Positions 9,491 to 18,625 of a stretch of DNA of 64,000 nt are shown piece by piece. Source of the DNA: an uncultured Kiloniellaceae bacterium (GTDB lineage Bacteria > Pseudomonadota > Alphaproteobacteria > Kiloniellales > Kiloniellaceae). A model generated the notes under the pieces. That model saw nothing but the letters and a program-made list of their open reading frames with translations, was not told the DNA's origin and made no database searches. Every line of letters starts with the position of its first letter. Within the stretch, counting starts at the first letter, position 1. A program made the translations under genes and the position numbers. The stretch covers positions 930,001 through 994,000 of the forward strand of contig CANMQP010000005.1 in NCBI GenBank assembly GCA_947500035.1, read 5' to 3'.

Positions 9491-11032
9491 TCACGCGGTG
9501 CCGACGCTTGAGAGTTCCGTCACGAGTCGAAATGACGTGATGACCTGATCGAGCTGTGCATGGGGTTGAAGGTGCACCGTACAACTATAGACGCCCGGAC
9601 GTCCCGGCGTCTCCCGCACCGATACCCGGCCTTCCCGAAGAGGGTACTTGGCCTTTTGCCCCGGCGATGCCCCATCGACAGCCGAACAGTAGTTCAGCAG
9701 CCAGCGTTGCAGGAACTCCTCGCACTCCTCGGCAGTGACGAAAGAGCCGACCCGGTCCCGCCCCATGACCTTGACGTAATGGCTGAAGCGCGAAACGCAG
9801 AGGATATACTGCAGCATGGCCGAGAGCCGCGCGTTCACATTCGCGGAAGGCCGGTCATAGGTTTTCGGCCGTTGGACGGCCTGATTGCTGTAGAACACCG
9901 AGTATTCGCTGTTCGCGCATTTGCTCAAGGGAATGAAACCGAGATTGCTCAGCTCCATCTCCTGTGTTTCCGAGACGGAGACGTCGGTCGAGTACTTGAT
10001 CGCAATCCCCCTGCGGTCGGTATCGAAACTCTGCACGGTCAGTCCCGGAACCAGGCCGTAACCGACCACATCGCGCGCGGCGCCGCGGATGTCCGCGAAC
10101 CAGCCGCTGTCAAAGAAATTTCTGATCAGGATGCCGCCAAAGGCATAGGCCGCGCTTCCCCAGAGATAGCGGCTGTCGCTATTGCCCGAGACAGCCTCAT
10201 TGTAACGGAACCCGCAGTCCGGTGCGGCCCCGTCTTTATAGGGCAGCCGCATGAGGATCCTGGGCAGGGTCACTCCGAGAAAGCGCGCATCCTCCAATTC
10301 ACGCAGGGAACGCCAGCGATCGTATTCCGGCTGCTGAAACACAACCCCGAGATCGATCGGTGTCCCCAGATCCCGAAAGCTGTCCAGGCCCAGCAATTCC
10401 GGCGCCGCCCCCACGATCAGGGGCGCAAAGGCCGCTGCCGAGACCTGCGCGAGGGACTTCAGCGTCGAGACGTCGTCCGTCGGATGATCCCTGCCGCGCT
10501 TATGACGGACTTCATAATCGCCAATCAGCACGCCATAAGGCTCGCCGCCCGGCATGCCGAACTCATTCTCGTAGACTTTGGTGAAGAGCTGGCTTTGATC
10601 GAATTCGATCGCGCGCTCCATATCGCGCGTCACCTCGGCCCAGGAGATATCCAGAACCTTGATTTTGACCCCGGCTTCTTCGTCGGCCTGCTCGACCAGG
10701 TAGTCGATGCCGCGCCAGGAGGCTTCCAGTTTTTGAAACCTGGGATGATGCAGGATGGCATCGACCTGTTCCGACAACAGCCCGTCCAGATAAGCGATAT
10801 CCCGGTCCAGCGCCGCGAGGATCGCCTCCCGGTCGTAGGGCGGTTGCAGCAGCTTGCCGTCTCCGAACCAGAGACGCAGGCCCTGGATTGCGTGAGTGGT
10901 CGAGAGAAAAGCCTGCAGGCGGTCGCCATCGCCGTGCAGGCCGGTGGCCAGACTCGTACTGCCCACGGCCTCCGAACGCCGTTCGCGAAGCGCGGCGGAA
11001 ACGCCGGCAAGCGTGACAGCAGCTTGAGTCAT
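9491..11032 (-). CDS. Second TssC-family sheath protein (TssC2/ImpD type)
   Basis: A 513-residue EvpB/VipB family protein. It carries the sheath-core motifs FQKLEASWRGIDYLV, IEFDQSQLFTKVYENEFGMP and GGEPYGVLIGDYE that are also in the upstream tssC, but the two proteins differ widely elsewhere. Its C-terminal half keeps FSHYVKVMGRDRVGSF and the LREGRVSVRETPGRPGVY strand used in sheath handshakes. Alphaproteobacterial imp loci, such as that of Agrobacterium, are known to hold two tssC genes, of which one is the main sheath subunit. The 119-nt gap before it contains no gene. Its own function is uncertain. Confidence 0.9.
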   Translation of the reverse strand: MTQAAVTLAGVSAALRERRSEAVGSTSLATGLHGDGDRLQAFLSTTHAIQGLRLWFGDGKLLQPPYDREAILAALDRDIAYLDGLLSEQVDAILHHPRFQKLEASWRGIDYLVEQADEEAGVKIKVLDISWAEVTRDMERAIEFDQSQLFTKVYENEFGMPGGEPYGVLIGDYEVRHKRGRDHPTDDVSTLKSLAQVSAAAFAPLIVGAAPELLGLDSFRDLGTPIDLGVVFQQPEYDRWRSLRELEDARFLGVTLPRILMRLPYKDGAAPDCGFRYNEAVSGNSDSRYLWGSAAYAFGGILIRNFFDSGWFADIRGAARDVVGYGLVPGLTVQSFDTDRRGIAIKYSTDVSVSETQEMELSNLGFIPLSKCANSEYSVFYSNQAVQRPKTYDRPSANVNARLSAMLQYILCVSRFSHYVKVMGRDRVGSFVTAEECEEFLQRWLLNYCSAVDGASPGQKAKYPLREGRVSVRETPGRPGVYSCTVHLQPHAQLDQVITSFRLVTELSSVGTA

Positions 11033-11151
11033 AACAGCAGTTTGGCCCGGCGGACGACAGCCTCATGCAGCGCCGGCGGCTGAAGGACTTCAGCCGACCG
11101 GTCGCTCTCACAGGATCTGTCCCCGCCGAACATTCCCCTAACCAGGCGTCA

Positions 11152-12651
11152 TCAGCCGCCGATTTGAGGAATCTTGGCGACCATGCGCATAGAGGTCGTC
11201 AACTCTTCCATCTGCAGCCACGGACGCATCCAGGCCACGGCATTGTAGGAGCCCGGTGCGCCCGGAATTTCCTTCACCTGGACCTTGGCTTCGGCGAGAG
11301 GGTACTTCGCCTTCATTTCCTGACCCGAGCTGGCATTGCCGTTGACGTAGTTCAGGATCCAGCGGTTCAGCCAGTCTTCACAGTCCGACGCCTCCATGAA
11401 GGAACCGATCTTGTCCCGCGCCATGATCTTCAGATAATGCGCGAAACGCGATGTGGCCATCATGTAGGGCAACCGAGCCGAGATCGCTGCGTTCGCCGTC
11501 GCTTCCGGACGGTCGTACTTCTTGGGTTTCTGCGCGGTCTGCGCACCGAAGAAGACCGCATAGTCGGTATTCTTGTAGTGACAGAGCGGCAGGAAGCCGA
11601 GCTTGCTGAGTTCAGCCTCGCGCCGGTCGGTGATGCCGATCTCTGTTGGGCACTTCTGATCCGGATCGCCGTCGTCGCTCATGAAGACATGGCTTGGCAG
11701 GTTATCTACCCGGCCGCCGCCTTCCGCGCCCCGGATGGCCGTGCACCAGCCGTACTGGGCGAAGGCATCGGTCATCTTCGTGCCCATGACGTAGGACGCA
11801 TTCATCCAGGTGTACTCGTCATGCCCCATGGGCTTGGCGGCACCGTTCGCGTCCATCTCGCCTTCCTCGAAACCGAACGCCTCAACCGGTTTGGTGTTCT
11901 CACCGTAAGGCAGACGGGCCAGCACGCGCGGCATGACAAGGCTGACGAAGCGTGCATCCTCGCTTTCGCGGAAAGAACGCCATTTCGCGTACTCGATGGA
12001 TTCGAAAATCTTCTCGAGATCACGCGGCTTGGAGAGTTCGTTGTAGTCGTCAAACCCGAAGAGCTTCGGACCGGCCGCCGAGATAAAGGGCGCGAAGGAG
12101 GCCGCGGCCACATTCGACATGCTGGTCAGCAACTCGACATCTTCCGGATGATTGGTGAATTCGTAGTCACCGATCAAAGCCCCAAAAGGCTCGCCGCCGG
12201 GCGTTCCGAATTCGTTTTCGTAGATCTTTTTGAAGGTCTGGCTCTGGTCGAACTCGACCGCCTTGCTGAGATCCTTGTAGAGATCACGTTTCGAGACATT
12301 CAACATCCGGATCTTGAGCGTGGCGCTGGTCTCGGAATTCATCACCAGGTGATGCAGTCCGCGCCAGGAACCTTCCAGCTTCTGAAATTTCTCGTTGTGC
12401 ATGACGGCGGCCAGTTGCTTCGACATGGCCTTATCGATTTCTTCGATCGCCTGATTGAAGGTCACGGTCAGGTTCTTGCTGTAGCTGACCGTTCCCTTGA
12501 GGGCTTCCTCGGTCAGGGTCTTCAAGAGCTCCGTCGCGCGCTCCGGTTCAGTCTGCTTGGTCGCCCCGATTGCCTGCTCCAGCAGGCTGACTTCGCCTTC
12601 GGCCTCTGTTGTTTGGGCTTCGGCTTGGGCATCGGTTTCAGTCTGGCTCAT
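11152..12651 (-). CDS. tssC: TssC, T6SS sheath large subunit
   Basis: TssC (VipB/ImpC) pairs with TssB to form the contractile sheath. The 499-residue protein has [40 protein letters not shown] and [10 protein letters not shown], the [20 protein letters not shown] segment and the conserved C-terminus with [18 protein letters not shown]. The start codon overlaps the tssB stop, consistent with coupled production of the heterodimer. Length and motif fit make this the canonical sheath subunit of the two paralogues. Confidence 0.96.
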   Translation of the reverse strand: MSQTETDAQAEAQTTEAEGEVSLLEQAIGATKQTEPERATELLKTLTEEALKGTVSYSKNLTVTFNQAIEEIDKAMSKQLAAVMHNEKFQKLEGSWRGLHHLVMNSETSATLKIRMLNVSKRDLYKDLSKAVEFDQSQTFKKIYENEFGTPGGEPFGALIGDYEFTNHPEDVELLTSMSNVAAASFAPFISAAGPKLFGFDDYNELSKPRDLEKIFESIEYAKWRSFRESEDARFVSLVMPRVLARLPYGENTKPVEAFGFEEGEMDANGAAKPMGHDEYTWMNASYVMGTKMTDAFAQYGWCTAIRGAEGGGRVDNLPSHVFMSDDGDPDQKCPTEIGITDRREAELSKLGFLPLCHYKNTDYAVFFGAQTAQKPKKYDRPEATANAAISARLPYMMATSRFAHYLKIMARDKIGSFMEASDCEDWLNRWILNYVNGNASSGQEMKAKYPLAEAKVQVKEIPGAPGSYNAVAWMRPWLQMEELTTSMRMVAKIPQIGG

Positions 12652-13181
12652 TATTCTTTTCCTTTATCCGCGTCGCCTTCAGCCGCCTCATCGACGCCCA
12701 GTTCGCCTGAAAGTTCGGACAGCGCGTCCTTGTTCTGCAGAACACGCTCCAGCAGCGCTTCGAGATCTTCGGAGCGGTCCACCTTACTCATGAGATCGCG
12801 GAGCTGATTGCGGGTTTCCAGAAGTTTCTTGAGCGCCGGCACCTGCTCGACAACGGCACCCGGCTCGAAGTCCTCGATCGAACGGAACTTCAAATCAACG
12901 GCCATTTCGCTGTCATCACCCTTTAAGGTGTTTTCGACCTTCATCTGCAGACCGGGGTTGATCCGCCCCATGACCTGATTGAAGTTGTCGCGGTCGATCT
13001 GAACAAACTTGCGGTCTTTCAAGGATGCCAATGGTTCCGTCGGATCGCCGGAAAAATCGCCCATGACACCGACGATAAACGGCAGTTCCTTCTGAACGAC
13101 GGCTCCTTCCGTTTCGACGTCGTAGCTGATGTGCACGCGTGGTTTGCGAACGCGCTCCAATTTACTGTGAATACTCGCCAT
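12651..13181 (-). CDS. tssB: TssB, T6SS sheath small subunit
   Basis: TssB (VipA/ImpB), 176 residues, begins [20 protein letters not shown] and continues with [17 protein letters not shown], the hallmark of the family. The middle [17 protein letters not shown] and the helical C-terminus provide the contact with ClpV and TagJ in characterised systems. The ribosome site gaggacaggg precedes the ATG. A 207-nt gap upstream, after tssA, could hold a separate promoter, but no convincing -35/-10 pair was seen. Confidence 0.97.
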   Translation of the reverse strand: MASIHSKLERVRKPRVHISYDVETEGAVVQKELPFIVGVMGDFSGDPTEPLASLKDRKFVQIDRDNFNQVMGRINPGLQMKVENTLKGDDSEMAVDLKFRSIEDFEPGAVVEQVPALKKLLETRNQLRDLMSKVDRSEDLEALLERVLQNKDALSELSGELGVDEAAEGDADKGKE

Positions 13182-13388
13182 GATCCCTGTCCTCAGTTGC
13201 TCGTACTATATGATTCGCCACGCTCGCGGCGCTCTATTCCACCATAACACCCGTGGCAGCCATAAAATTCCTGTCGGCAGCTTTACGTCTCGAAACTCAT
13301 CCTAACACAAATTATCACAATCTTGTCCCCGCGGCTGCCGTTCTGCCGCCGTGCCGGAAAAAACTTTCCGCGCCGTACGTAACTCTGA

Positions 13389-14510
13389 TCAATAGCCGTC
13401 ATCAGCAGGCGGTGGCGCAATGCCGGCCCGCATCAGGAACCCGCGCCGCGCCTCGTCATCGGGAATCAGCTCAACCAGCAGATCCGACAGAGGCATGCGC
13501 GCACGGCGCACCATTTCCTCCAAACTGTAGGATAGTGTCGAGTGAGGTTCCGTCTTGCGGAAAAACTCAGCAACCTTCAGCAAGGTGTTGAAGGCGTCCT
13601 CCCGGCTCGCGATCGCGCCCGCGACAGCCGGCGCTGCGCCTGCCGCCGCGGCCGGCGCAGCGCCCTCACCGTCAGTTGCTGCCTCTGCCGCCGCCGGCGC
13701 GTCGGAGATCAGTTTGTCCTTCGCCAGAAATCCGATTTCGTCGCGGATGGTCTGCAACAGATTGCGGATGTTGGAGGACGGTGGCGAGTCCGCGCCGCAC
13801 TTTTCATCCAGCGCAGCGCTCAGCTTCGCGAACGCCTCCATGGCGGCGTCAAGATCGGCGACCAGTTCACCGTAAAAAGACGCAGGGGACTCCGCGACGG
13901 CGCGCGTCATCTGTTCCATGGTCAAAGCGCCGGCGTCGATCCGGGCCTGACGTTTTTCTTCATCGGCGACCTTGGCAAGTTCACTGGCCTGCTCGTATTG
14001 CCAGAAGGCATAGGGCAGATCGCTGCTGCCCTGCGTGATCTGGACTTTTCTGATGGGCTGAATAAGCGTGCCGTCGCCACCATCACCATTCAGGCCGGTC
14101 ACGGGTGCGACTTTGGTCTCGAGGCCGTCCTCGTCCTCGAGCGGATAGAGGCCATCCCAGAAATTTTCGACCATCCCATGCATCAGGCGGAACCCATCCC
14201 GCAGGCCGGCAAAGCCATGGGCGCGTAACAGCGCCTCGGTCAGCCAGGCCGCGATCTCCAGGTCCTTCGATCGGGTCGCGATAACATCGGGGGAAAGTTC
14301 GAGGATGGAACGCCACTCGTCGAGAAACCCGGCGGGTTCATCGTCCATCTCCATGTTCCGTTCGGCCGCCCGGGCAGCCGAGCGCGCGTCCTTGATCTGG
14401 TAGTAAACCGATGTCGGCGAAGCATCATCACGCAGGTTTTCACCGGCGGCGGCGTCCCCTTCGATCGGGGCCAGTAGAGCCTCAAAGTCCAAATTCTCTT
14501 GCGACGCCAT
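13389..14510 (-). CDS. tssA: TssA, T6SS cap/baseplate protein (ImpA-N family)
   Basis: TssA proteins sit on the baseplate and at the sheath tip during assembly. The 373-residue protein has an ImpA N-terminal domain (about 5-140), with LLAPIEGDAAAGENLRDD, KDLEIAAWLTEALLRAHGF and MVENFWDGLYP, then an Ala-rich linker (about 275-300) and a short helical C-terminus containing LSYSLEEMVRRARMPLSDLL. The short-tail architecture resembles class C TssA more than the long VasJ type. It is the first T6SS gene in the transcript. A small hairpin (13355-13370) lies just past its stop. Confidence 0.92.
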   Translation of the reverse strand: MASQENLDFEALLAPIEGDAAAGENLRDDASPTSVYYQIKDARSAARAAERNMEMDDEPAGFLDEWRSILELSPDVIATRSKDLEIAAWLTEALLRAHGFAGLRDGFRLMHGMVENFWDGLYPLEDEDGLETKVAPVTGLNGDGGDGTLIQPIRKVQITQGSSDLPYAFWQYEQASELAKVADEEKRQARIDAGALTMEQMTRAVAESPASFYGELVADLDAAMEAFAKLSAALDEKCGADSPPSSNIRNLLQTIRDEIGFLAKDKLISDAPAAAEAATDGEGAAPAAAAGAAPAVAGAIASREDAFNTLLKVAEFFRKTEPHSTLSYSLEEMVRRARMPLSDLLVELIPDDEARRGFLMRAGIAPPPADDGY

Positions 14511-15140
14511 AAACTCTTACTCGCCAAAGTCAGGAAAAAGACCAGCCGAAGCCGACCGCGCGGGAAAGTGTCTTGAAGCCATGCCGGGGCACCAAAGAAT
14601 TCCAGTATGTAAGAGAAAAGTGGCAAAACCCCCAACCGGAAGGCTACGCCATACGCCGCTGACCGGCACGAATCCTTTCCCCGCAAGAGCCCGCACAAAG
14701 CCACTGCGAGGGGAATCACTGTCGTCGTGAACTCGCATCCCCATCCCTCAACACACGCGACACTATAGGCTTTTCAAGGTTTACGCCGAAGCGTTTCACC
14801 TCCGAAAAACACGTGTTCTTAATTTGCTTAGGAACAATAGTCTGGAAACCCGTGGATTTTCAATACTTTCCTCTTCTTCTTTGAGAAAGTGTTTTGATAG
14901 GGCGTGACTGTGCAAAGTCTGCGCAACGTCTGGCTGCAGCCCTGATCCTACAGCCTTTCATACCTGCCGATGCTGTGCATCCCCCCGCAAAGCAGGGAAG
15001 GAACAGATAAATTTGCAACATTCGAAAGCAAAAGTGACATCAATGTGAATGGAATTTGTAGACAGACGATAACCAAATGTTAACCATAATCCTTGTATCA
15101 CAACTTTGCCACAGGCCCAGCTGATCAACGGACCCCAAAG
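14511..15140. other. Non-coding divergent region between tssA and protease gene
   Basis: About 630 nt without a gene I can support. The centre (about 14770-15110) is more AT-rich than the flanks. A perfect 10-bp palindrome aacacgtgtt lies at 14808-14817, roughly 300 nt before tssA, and an inverted pair actttc / gaaagt occurs nearby (about 14864-14890). No clear sigma-54 type (TGGC-N8-TGC) site was found. The region must hold the promoters of both the T6SS transcript and the exported protease. Confidence 0.5.
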
Positions 15141-16049
15141 ATGATGAGTAGCTTATTCGCCCTTCCAGAGACTTTTGACCGGCCTGCACCGGCTGTTGCC
15201 AAGCCACGCCCGGGGAAAAAGACCGGCTTTGCAGTCAAAAGCCTCGTGTTTGGTGGGCTTCTGCTCGGTGCCGCGGCCTGTACGACTGCCACCACACCTC
15301 CCGCGAATACAGCCGAATCCATTATCGAATCCGCACTCTCCTCTTCTGTTCAACTCTTCACCGAGCGCGAAGATGGCCGCCGGCGCACCGGATCCGGCGT
15401 TGTTTTCGCGCTGGCCGGTGAACGTTCCTACATTGTCACCACGGCACATCTGCTGGAACCGCAGGTTCCGCAAAAGGTCTTCGTAGCTCTGCCTGGACAT
15501 ACGGAACGGACCGAAGCGCAAGTTCTCACCGTCAATGCGGAAAAGGACATCGCTCTTCTGGAAACAGCACCTCTTCACGTGAAGCCCGTGCATTTTCAAG
15601 AGGATGCCCGACTCGGCGAAAACATCTGGGTGGTCTCTTTTCCCTGGGGACGCCGTGTCACGGTGGTGAACGGCTTCGTCAGCCAGATCGCGCAAGAGAC
15701 CGATAACCCCGCGTCGATTACACGCGGACCGATCAGTCTGATCGATGCGACCGTCAGCTACGGCACCAGCGGCGGCGGTGTCTTTAACGGCAAAACAGGA
15801 AATCTTTTGGGGATCGTGCGGGGCTACCGCACGGCAAAACTCTCGGTACCGGGCGGTAACGGTCAAAGTTTGAGCGTGCCGATCGCAGGCGAAACAACGG
15901 TCATTCCGATTTCGGATATCCGTTGTCAGTTAGAAGAAGCGCAACTGGCCCACCTGACACCAATCGACGACTGGGCCAGTCTTGACGATGGTGGTCTCGG
16001 CTGCCCCAAGGTCACAGCTTCGACGTCCGGTGCGACGAAAACCAACTAG
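15141..16049 (+). CDS. Exported trypsin-like serine protease
   Basis: A 302-residue S1/HtrA-like protease without a visible PDZ domain. The triad can be placed: His in YIVTTAHLLEP, Asp in NAEKDIALLE and Ser in SYGTSGGGVFNG. A positively charged N-terminus is followed by the hydrophobic stretch SLVFGGLLLGAAAC (about 35-48), which ends at a Cys and may be a membrane anchor or a poor lipobox. The frame is open from a TTG at 15093, but two adjacent ATG codons at 15141 are preferred. It stands alone, divergent from tssA. Substrate unknown; no evidence links it to the T6SS. Confidence 0.82.
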   Translation: MMSSLFALPETFDRPAPAVAKPRPGKKTGFAVKSLVFGGLLLGAAACTTATTPPANTAESIIESALSSSVQLFTEREDGRRRTGSGVVFALAGERSYIVTTAHLLEPQVPQKVFVALPGHTERTEAQVLTVNAEKDIALLETAPLHVKPVHFQEDARLGENIWVVSFPWGRRVTVVNGFVSQIAQETDNPASITRGPISLIDATVSYGTSGGGVFNGKTGNLLGIVRGYRTAKLSVPGGNGQSLSVPIAGETTVIPISDIRCQLEEAQLAHLTPIDDWASLDDGGLGCPKVTASTSGATKTN

Positions 16050-16096
16050 CGCTTGGCTCCTCGCACCGTCTTTTCATTATATACACAAGCGCCAAG

Positions 16097-16122
16097 GGGC
16101 ACGGGTCGTAAGACCCGTGCCC
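16097..16122. terminator. Strong hairpin between convergent genes
   Basis: gggcacgggtc (16097-16107) and gacccgtgccc (16112-16122) form a perfect 11-bp stem with a gtaa tetraloop. It sits between the convergent protease and DUF1344 genes and so probably ends transcription from both sides, although neither side has a long T-run. Confidence 0.6.
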
Positions 16123-16141
16123 TCAGCGTCAGTGCGTCTGC

Positions 16142-16396
16142 TTACTGGGCAGGAGCAATCGACGTAGCGACGTTCTTGCCGTCCTGCTCTTCGTAAGAAA
16201 CCGTGACTTCGGTTCCAGGAGCCAGGCCATCAAGAGGAACGCCCTCTACGACCTCAAAGGTCGTGCCGTCTTCGAGCGTCAGGGTGCTGGTTCCAGGATC
16301 GGCCATGGCGATGCGACCGGAAGCTTCTGCTGCATGCGCCGCGCCAGCGAAACCCAAGAACGCGAAGACGGAGAGAGCAGTGATTAACTTTTTCAT
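16142..16396 (-). CDS. Small exported DUF1344-type protein
   Basis: An 84-residue protein starting MKKLITALSVFAFLGFAGAA with cleavage expected after AHA. The mature part (about 60 residues) has GRIAMADPGTSTLTLEDGTT followed by FEVVEGVPLDGLAPGTEVTV, the beta pattern of DUF1344 proteins, which are small periplasmic proteins of unknown function. The frame extends upstream to 16465, but the signal peptide fixes the start at 16396. It is convergent with the protease gene and apparently monocistronic. Confidence 0.8.
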   Translation of the reverse strand: MKKLITALSVFAFLGFAGAAHAAEASGRIAMADPGTSTLTLEDGTTFEVVEGVPLDGLAPGTEVTVSYEEQDGKNVATSIAPAQ

Positions 16397-16590
16397 AGTC
16401 TGTATCCCAATTTGGTTACGGATTGCAATTAGTTGCGTGATTAAATCTATGTCCGGCAGCAACAAGCGTGAAGGGACAAGATCCGGCCAAAATTGTGTCA
16501 GCGAAAGGCTACATCCACAGGGCTGTGACCGCTTCGGGGCACGCCCTTTTTCATCCTTTGCATGAACGCTGGAATTCAGAGAAAAATACG

Positions 16591-17268
16591 CTAAACCAGT
16601 AGCTTGCTTAGGCGTCCTGAAGCCGCCTTCAACAAACCAATTGATTGAAGCTGCATGCGCTCCGTGAAGCGTGAAGACGGTCCCGACAGGGTCAAAGCCC
16701 CCCGCAGTGTCCCATCCCGCCCCAGCAACGCCACAGCAACCGCCGAGAGATCCGGGTTCCGCTCGCCGATCGAGAGGTAATATCCCGCCACCCGCACCTC
16801 CTTGCTGGTCTGATCCTGCGCTCCCGAGTAAGCCTGCAGGACATGCGCGGCGGCACCACGGTCCAAAGGCAGCCGCGCCCCCTCATCCAGATGATGCCTT
16901 ACCGGATGTCCGGAGTTTTGGCGGTAGAGGCAGACCCGTTCAGATGCTTCCCGCACATAAAATGACGCCGTCTCACCCGTCGCTTCCACCAGCGTCCTCA
17001 GTTCAGGCCTGATGTGCTCACCGAGATCGAAGCTGCGTCTGTAGACGGATCCCAGGCGCCAGACGCTCGCTCCCAGCCGATAGAGCCCCGCTTCGTCCCG
17101 CGAGAGATACCCGAAACGCTCCAGCGACGCCGACAGCCGCAGGATGGTGCTCTTGTAGAGGCCGGTCTCCTCGGCCATCTGCGCCAGGCTCAGGGAGCGC
17201 CGTTCCTCACCGAAAGCCTCTAAAATGGAGAGCGCCCGCTCGACCGCCTCGACCCGCTGTTCCTTCAT
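16591..17268 (-). CDS. IclR-family transcriptional regulator
   Basis: A 225-residue regulator. The N-terminal winged helix (about 5-75) includes AVERALSILEAFGEE, LSLAQMAEETGLYKSTILRL and FGYLSRDEAGLYRLG. The C-terminal effector domain is somewhat shorter than the usual IclR length of about 250. It is divergent from a CoA-transferase / citryl-CoA-lyase pair with about 160 nt between start codons. That gap has three tandem 15-mers and several GTTCT half-sites (separate entries), so autoregulation and control of the pair is the natural inference. The ribosome site aaggag lies about 10 nt before its ATG. Confidence 0.9.
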   Translation of the reverse strand: MKEQRVEAVERALSILEAFGEERRSLSLAQMAEETGLYKSTILRLSASLERFGYLSRDEAGLYRLGASVWRLGSVYRRSFDLGEHIRPELRTLVEATGETASFYVREASERVCLYRQNSGHPVRHHLDEGARLPLDRGAAAHVLQAYSGAQDQTSKEVRVAGYYLSIGERNPDLSAVAVALLGRDGTLRGALTLSGPSSRFTERMQLQSIGLLKAASGRLSKLLV

Positions 17269-17290
17269 CTCCCCACTCCTTCTAGACCGC

Positions 17291-17335
17291 CTGCGTTCTG
17301 CCCATCTGCGTTCTGCCCATCTGCGTTCTGCCCAC
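17291..17335. repeat. Three tandem 15-bp repeats upstream of iclR
   Basis: The unit ctgcgttctgcccat occurs at 17291-17305 and 17306-17320, and with one change (final c) at 17321-17335. It begins 22 nt upstream of the iclR start codon, in its leader or promoter. Each copy contains GTTCT, the same half-site as the dyad further upstream. Confidence 0.9.
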
Positions 17336-17344
17336 CAGAATAAT

Positions 17345-17369
17345 AGAACATCGTTCTTGCACGCAGAAC
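17345..17369. promoter_or_regulatory. Candidate IclR operator, AGAAC/GTTCT dyad
   Basis: AGAAC-atc-GTTCT (17345-17357) is a perfect short dyad, followed by another AGAAC at 17365-17369. With the three GTTCT copies in the adjacent tandem repeats there are six matching half-sites in 75 nt between divergent iclR and the CoA-transferase gene. The operator role is inferred from position and symmetry only. Confidence 0.45.
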
Positions 17370-17428
17370 ATGACCTTCATTAGCAATGAGCTCAACGTCG
17401 ATCGTCTTTTCTTGAGGAATACGCGCTC

Positions 17429-18625
17429 ATGTCTCCACTCTCCGGCGTCCGGGTTCTGGACCTGACCAATGTCCTGGCCGGTCCCTTCTGCTGTCACCAA
17501 CTCGCGCACCTTGGTGCCGAGGTCATCAAGGTGGAGGTTCCCGGACGGGGAGATCTGGCCCGTCAGCTCGGCGCAGATTCGGAACTGAATCAAAAGCTTA
17601 TGGGCGTTTCCTTTCTCGCTCAGAACGCGGGAAAGCAGTCCGTCACCCTGAACCTGAAGCGTGAGAAAGGCGTGGCCCTCTTGAAGCAGCTTGTGCGCAC
17701 CGCCGACGTTCTGGTCGAAAACTTCCGGCCCGGCGTCATGGATCGCCTCGGTGTGGGTTGGGAGGTTCTTAGGGATGTGAACCCACGGCTCATCTACTGC
17801 GCGATTTCTGGTTTCGGCCAGGACGGGCCCTGGCGGGATCTGCCGGCCTATGACCAGATCGTCCAGGGCGTCTCCGGCGTCATGAGCATCACGGGCGACG
17901 CCGACACGGCTCCCTATCGGGTCGGCACACCGATCAGCGACACCATCGGCGGCCTGACGGCGGCCTTCGCGATCACTGCCGCCCTCCAGGGCCGCGACCG
18001 GCAGGGTGGCAGCTTCATCGATGTTTCGATGCTGGAGGCCACTCTGTCGACCATGGGCTGGGTTCTGTCGAACTGGCTGATCGCGGGGCAGCGGCCCAGC
18101 GCGAACGGCAACGAGAATTTTACCTCGGCGCCCTCGGGCACCTTCGCGACAGCCGACGGTCCGCTCAATGTTGCTGCCAACAAACAGGAACAGTGGGAGG
18201 TCCTCTGCCGCTTTCTCGAGCGGGAAGATCTGCTGCGGCATCCCGACTACATCACCCGCGAGGCCCGCAAGAACAACCGCGCGGCCTTGAAGTCGGAATT
18301 GGAAAAGTCCTTTAAAACCAAACCCGCAAGCTATTGGTCCGACGCGTTGAATCATCGCGGCGTACCTGCCGGCATGGTCCTGGAGGTTCCGGACATTCTG
18401 GCGCACCCGCAAATCGCGGACCGCGGCCTGCTCGCATCTTTCACGGCGGTTCCCGGCGCCGGGCGTGACATTCAGGTCGCGCGGACCGGTCTCAAGCTGA
18501 ACGGCGTTCCGCCCGCCGTCACCGATCCCCCGCCCCGGCTCGGCGAACATAACGAAAAGGTCTATGGGGCACTCGGCCTGAGCAGGGCCGAGATCGAAAG
18601 CTTGAAGAAGGAGCAGGTGATATGA
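17429..18625 (+). CDS. CaiB/BaiF family CoA-transferase
   Basis: A class III CoA-transferase, 398 residues, which moves CoA between a thioester donor and a carboxylic acid through an aspartyl-CoA intermediate. The family start SGVRVLDLTNVLAGPFC, the GAEVIKVE strand, NAGKQSVTLNLKRE and DVLVENFRPGVMDRLG are clear; the catalytic Asp is expected in the region AYDQIVQGVSGVMSITGD (about 152-169). Its stop overlaps the start of the citrate-synthase-like gene (ATGA), so the two are translationally coupled and probably act on the same acid. Substrate unknown. Confidence 0.9.
   Translation: MSPLSGVRVLDLTNVLAGPFCCHQLAHLGAEVIKVEVPGRGDLARQLGADSELNQKLMGVSFLAQNAGKQSVTLNLKREKGVALLKQLVRTADVLVENFRPGVMDRLGVGWEVLRDVNPRLIYCAISGFGQDGPWRDLPAYDQIVQGVSGVMSITGDADTAPYRVGTPISDTIGGLTAAFAITAALQGRDRQGGSFIDVSMLEATLSTMGWVLSNWLIAGQRPSANGNENFTSAPSGTFATADGPLNVAANKQEQWEVLCRFLEREDLLRHPDYITREARKNNRAALKSELEKSFKTKPASYWSDALNHRGVPAGMVLEVPDILAHPQIADRGLLASFTAVPGAGRDIQVARTGLKLNGVPPAVTDPPPRLGEHNEKVYGALGLSRAEIESLKKEQVI

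Noticed and set aside
15141-16049. Exported protease as a T6SS effector
   Set aside because: It is divergent from the cluster, has its own export signal and no adjacent immunity gene, so there is nothing to support a link.
17282-18550. Minus-strand frame of 422 codons
   Set aside because: Antisense to the CoA-transferase gene, which has full family motifs; the protein is Arg/Gly/His-rich and has no domain.
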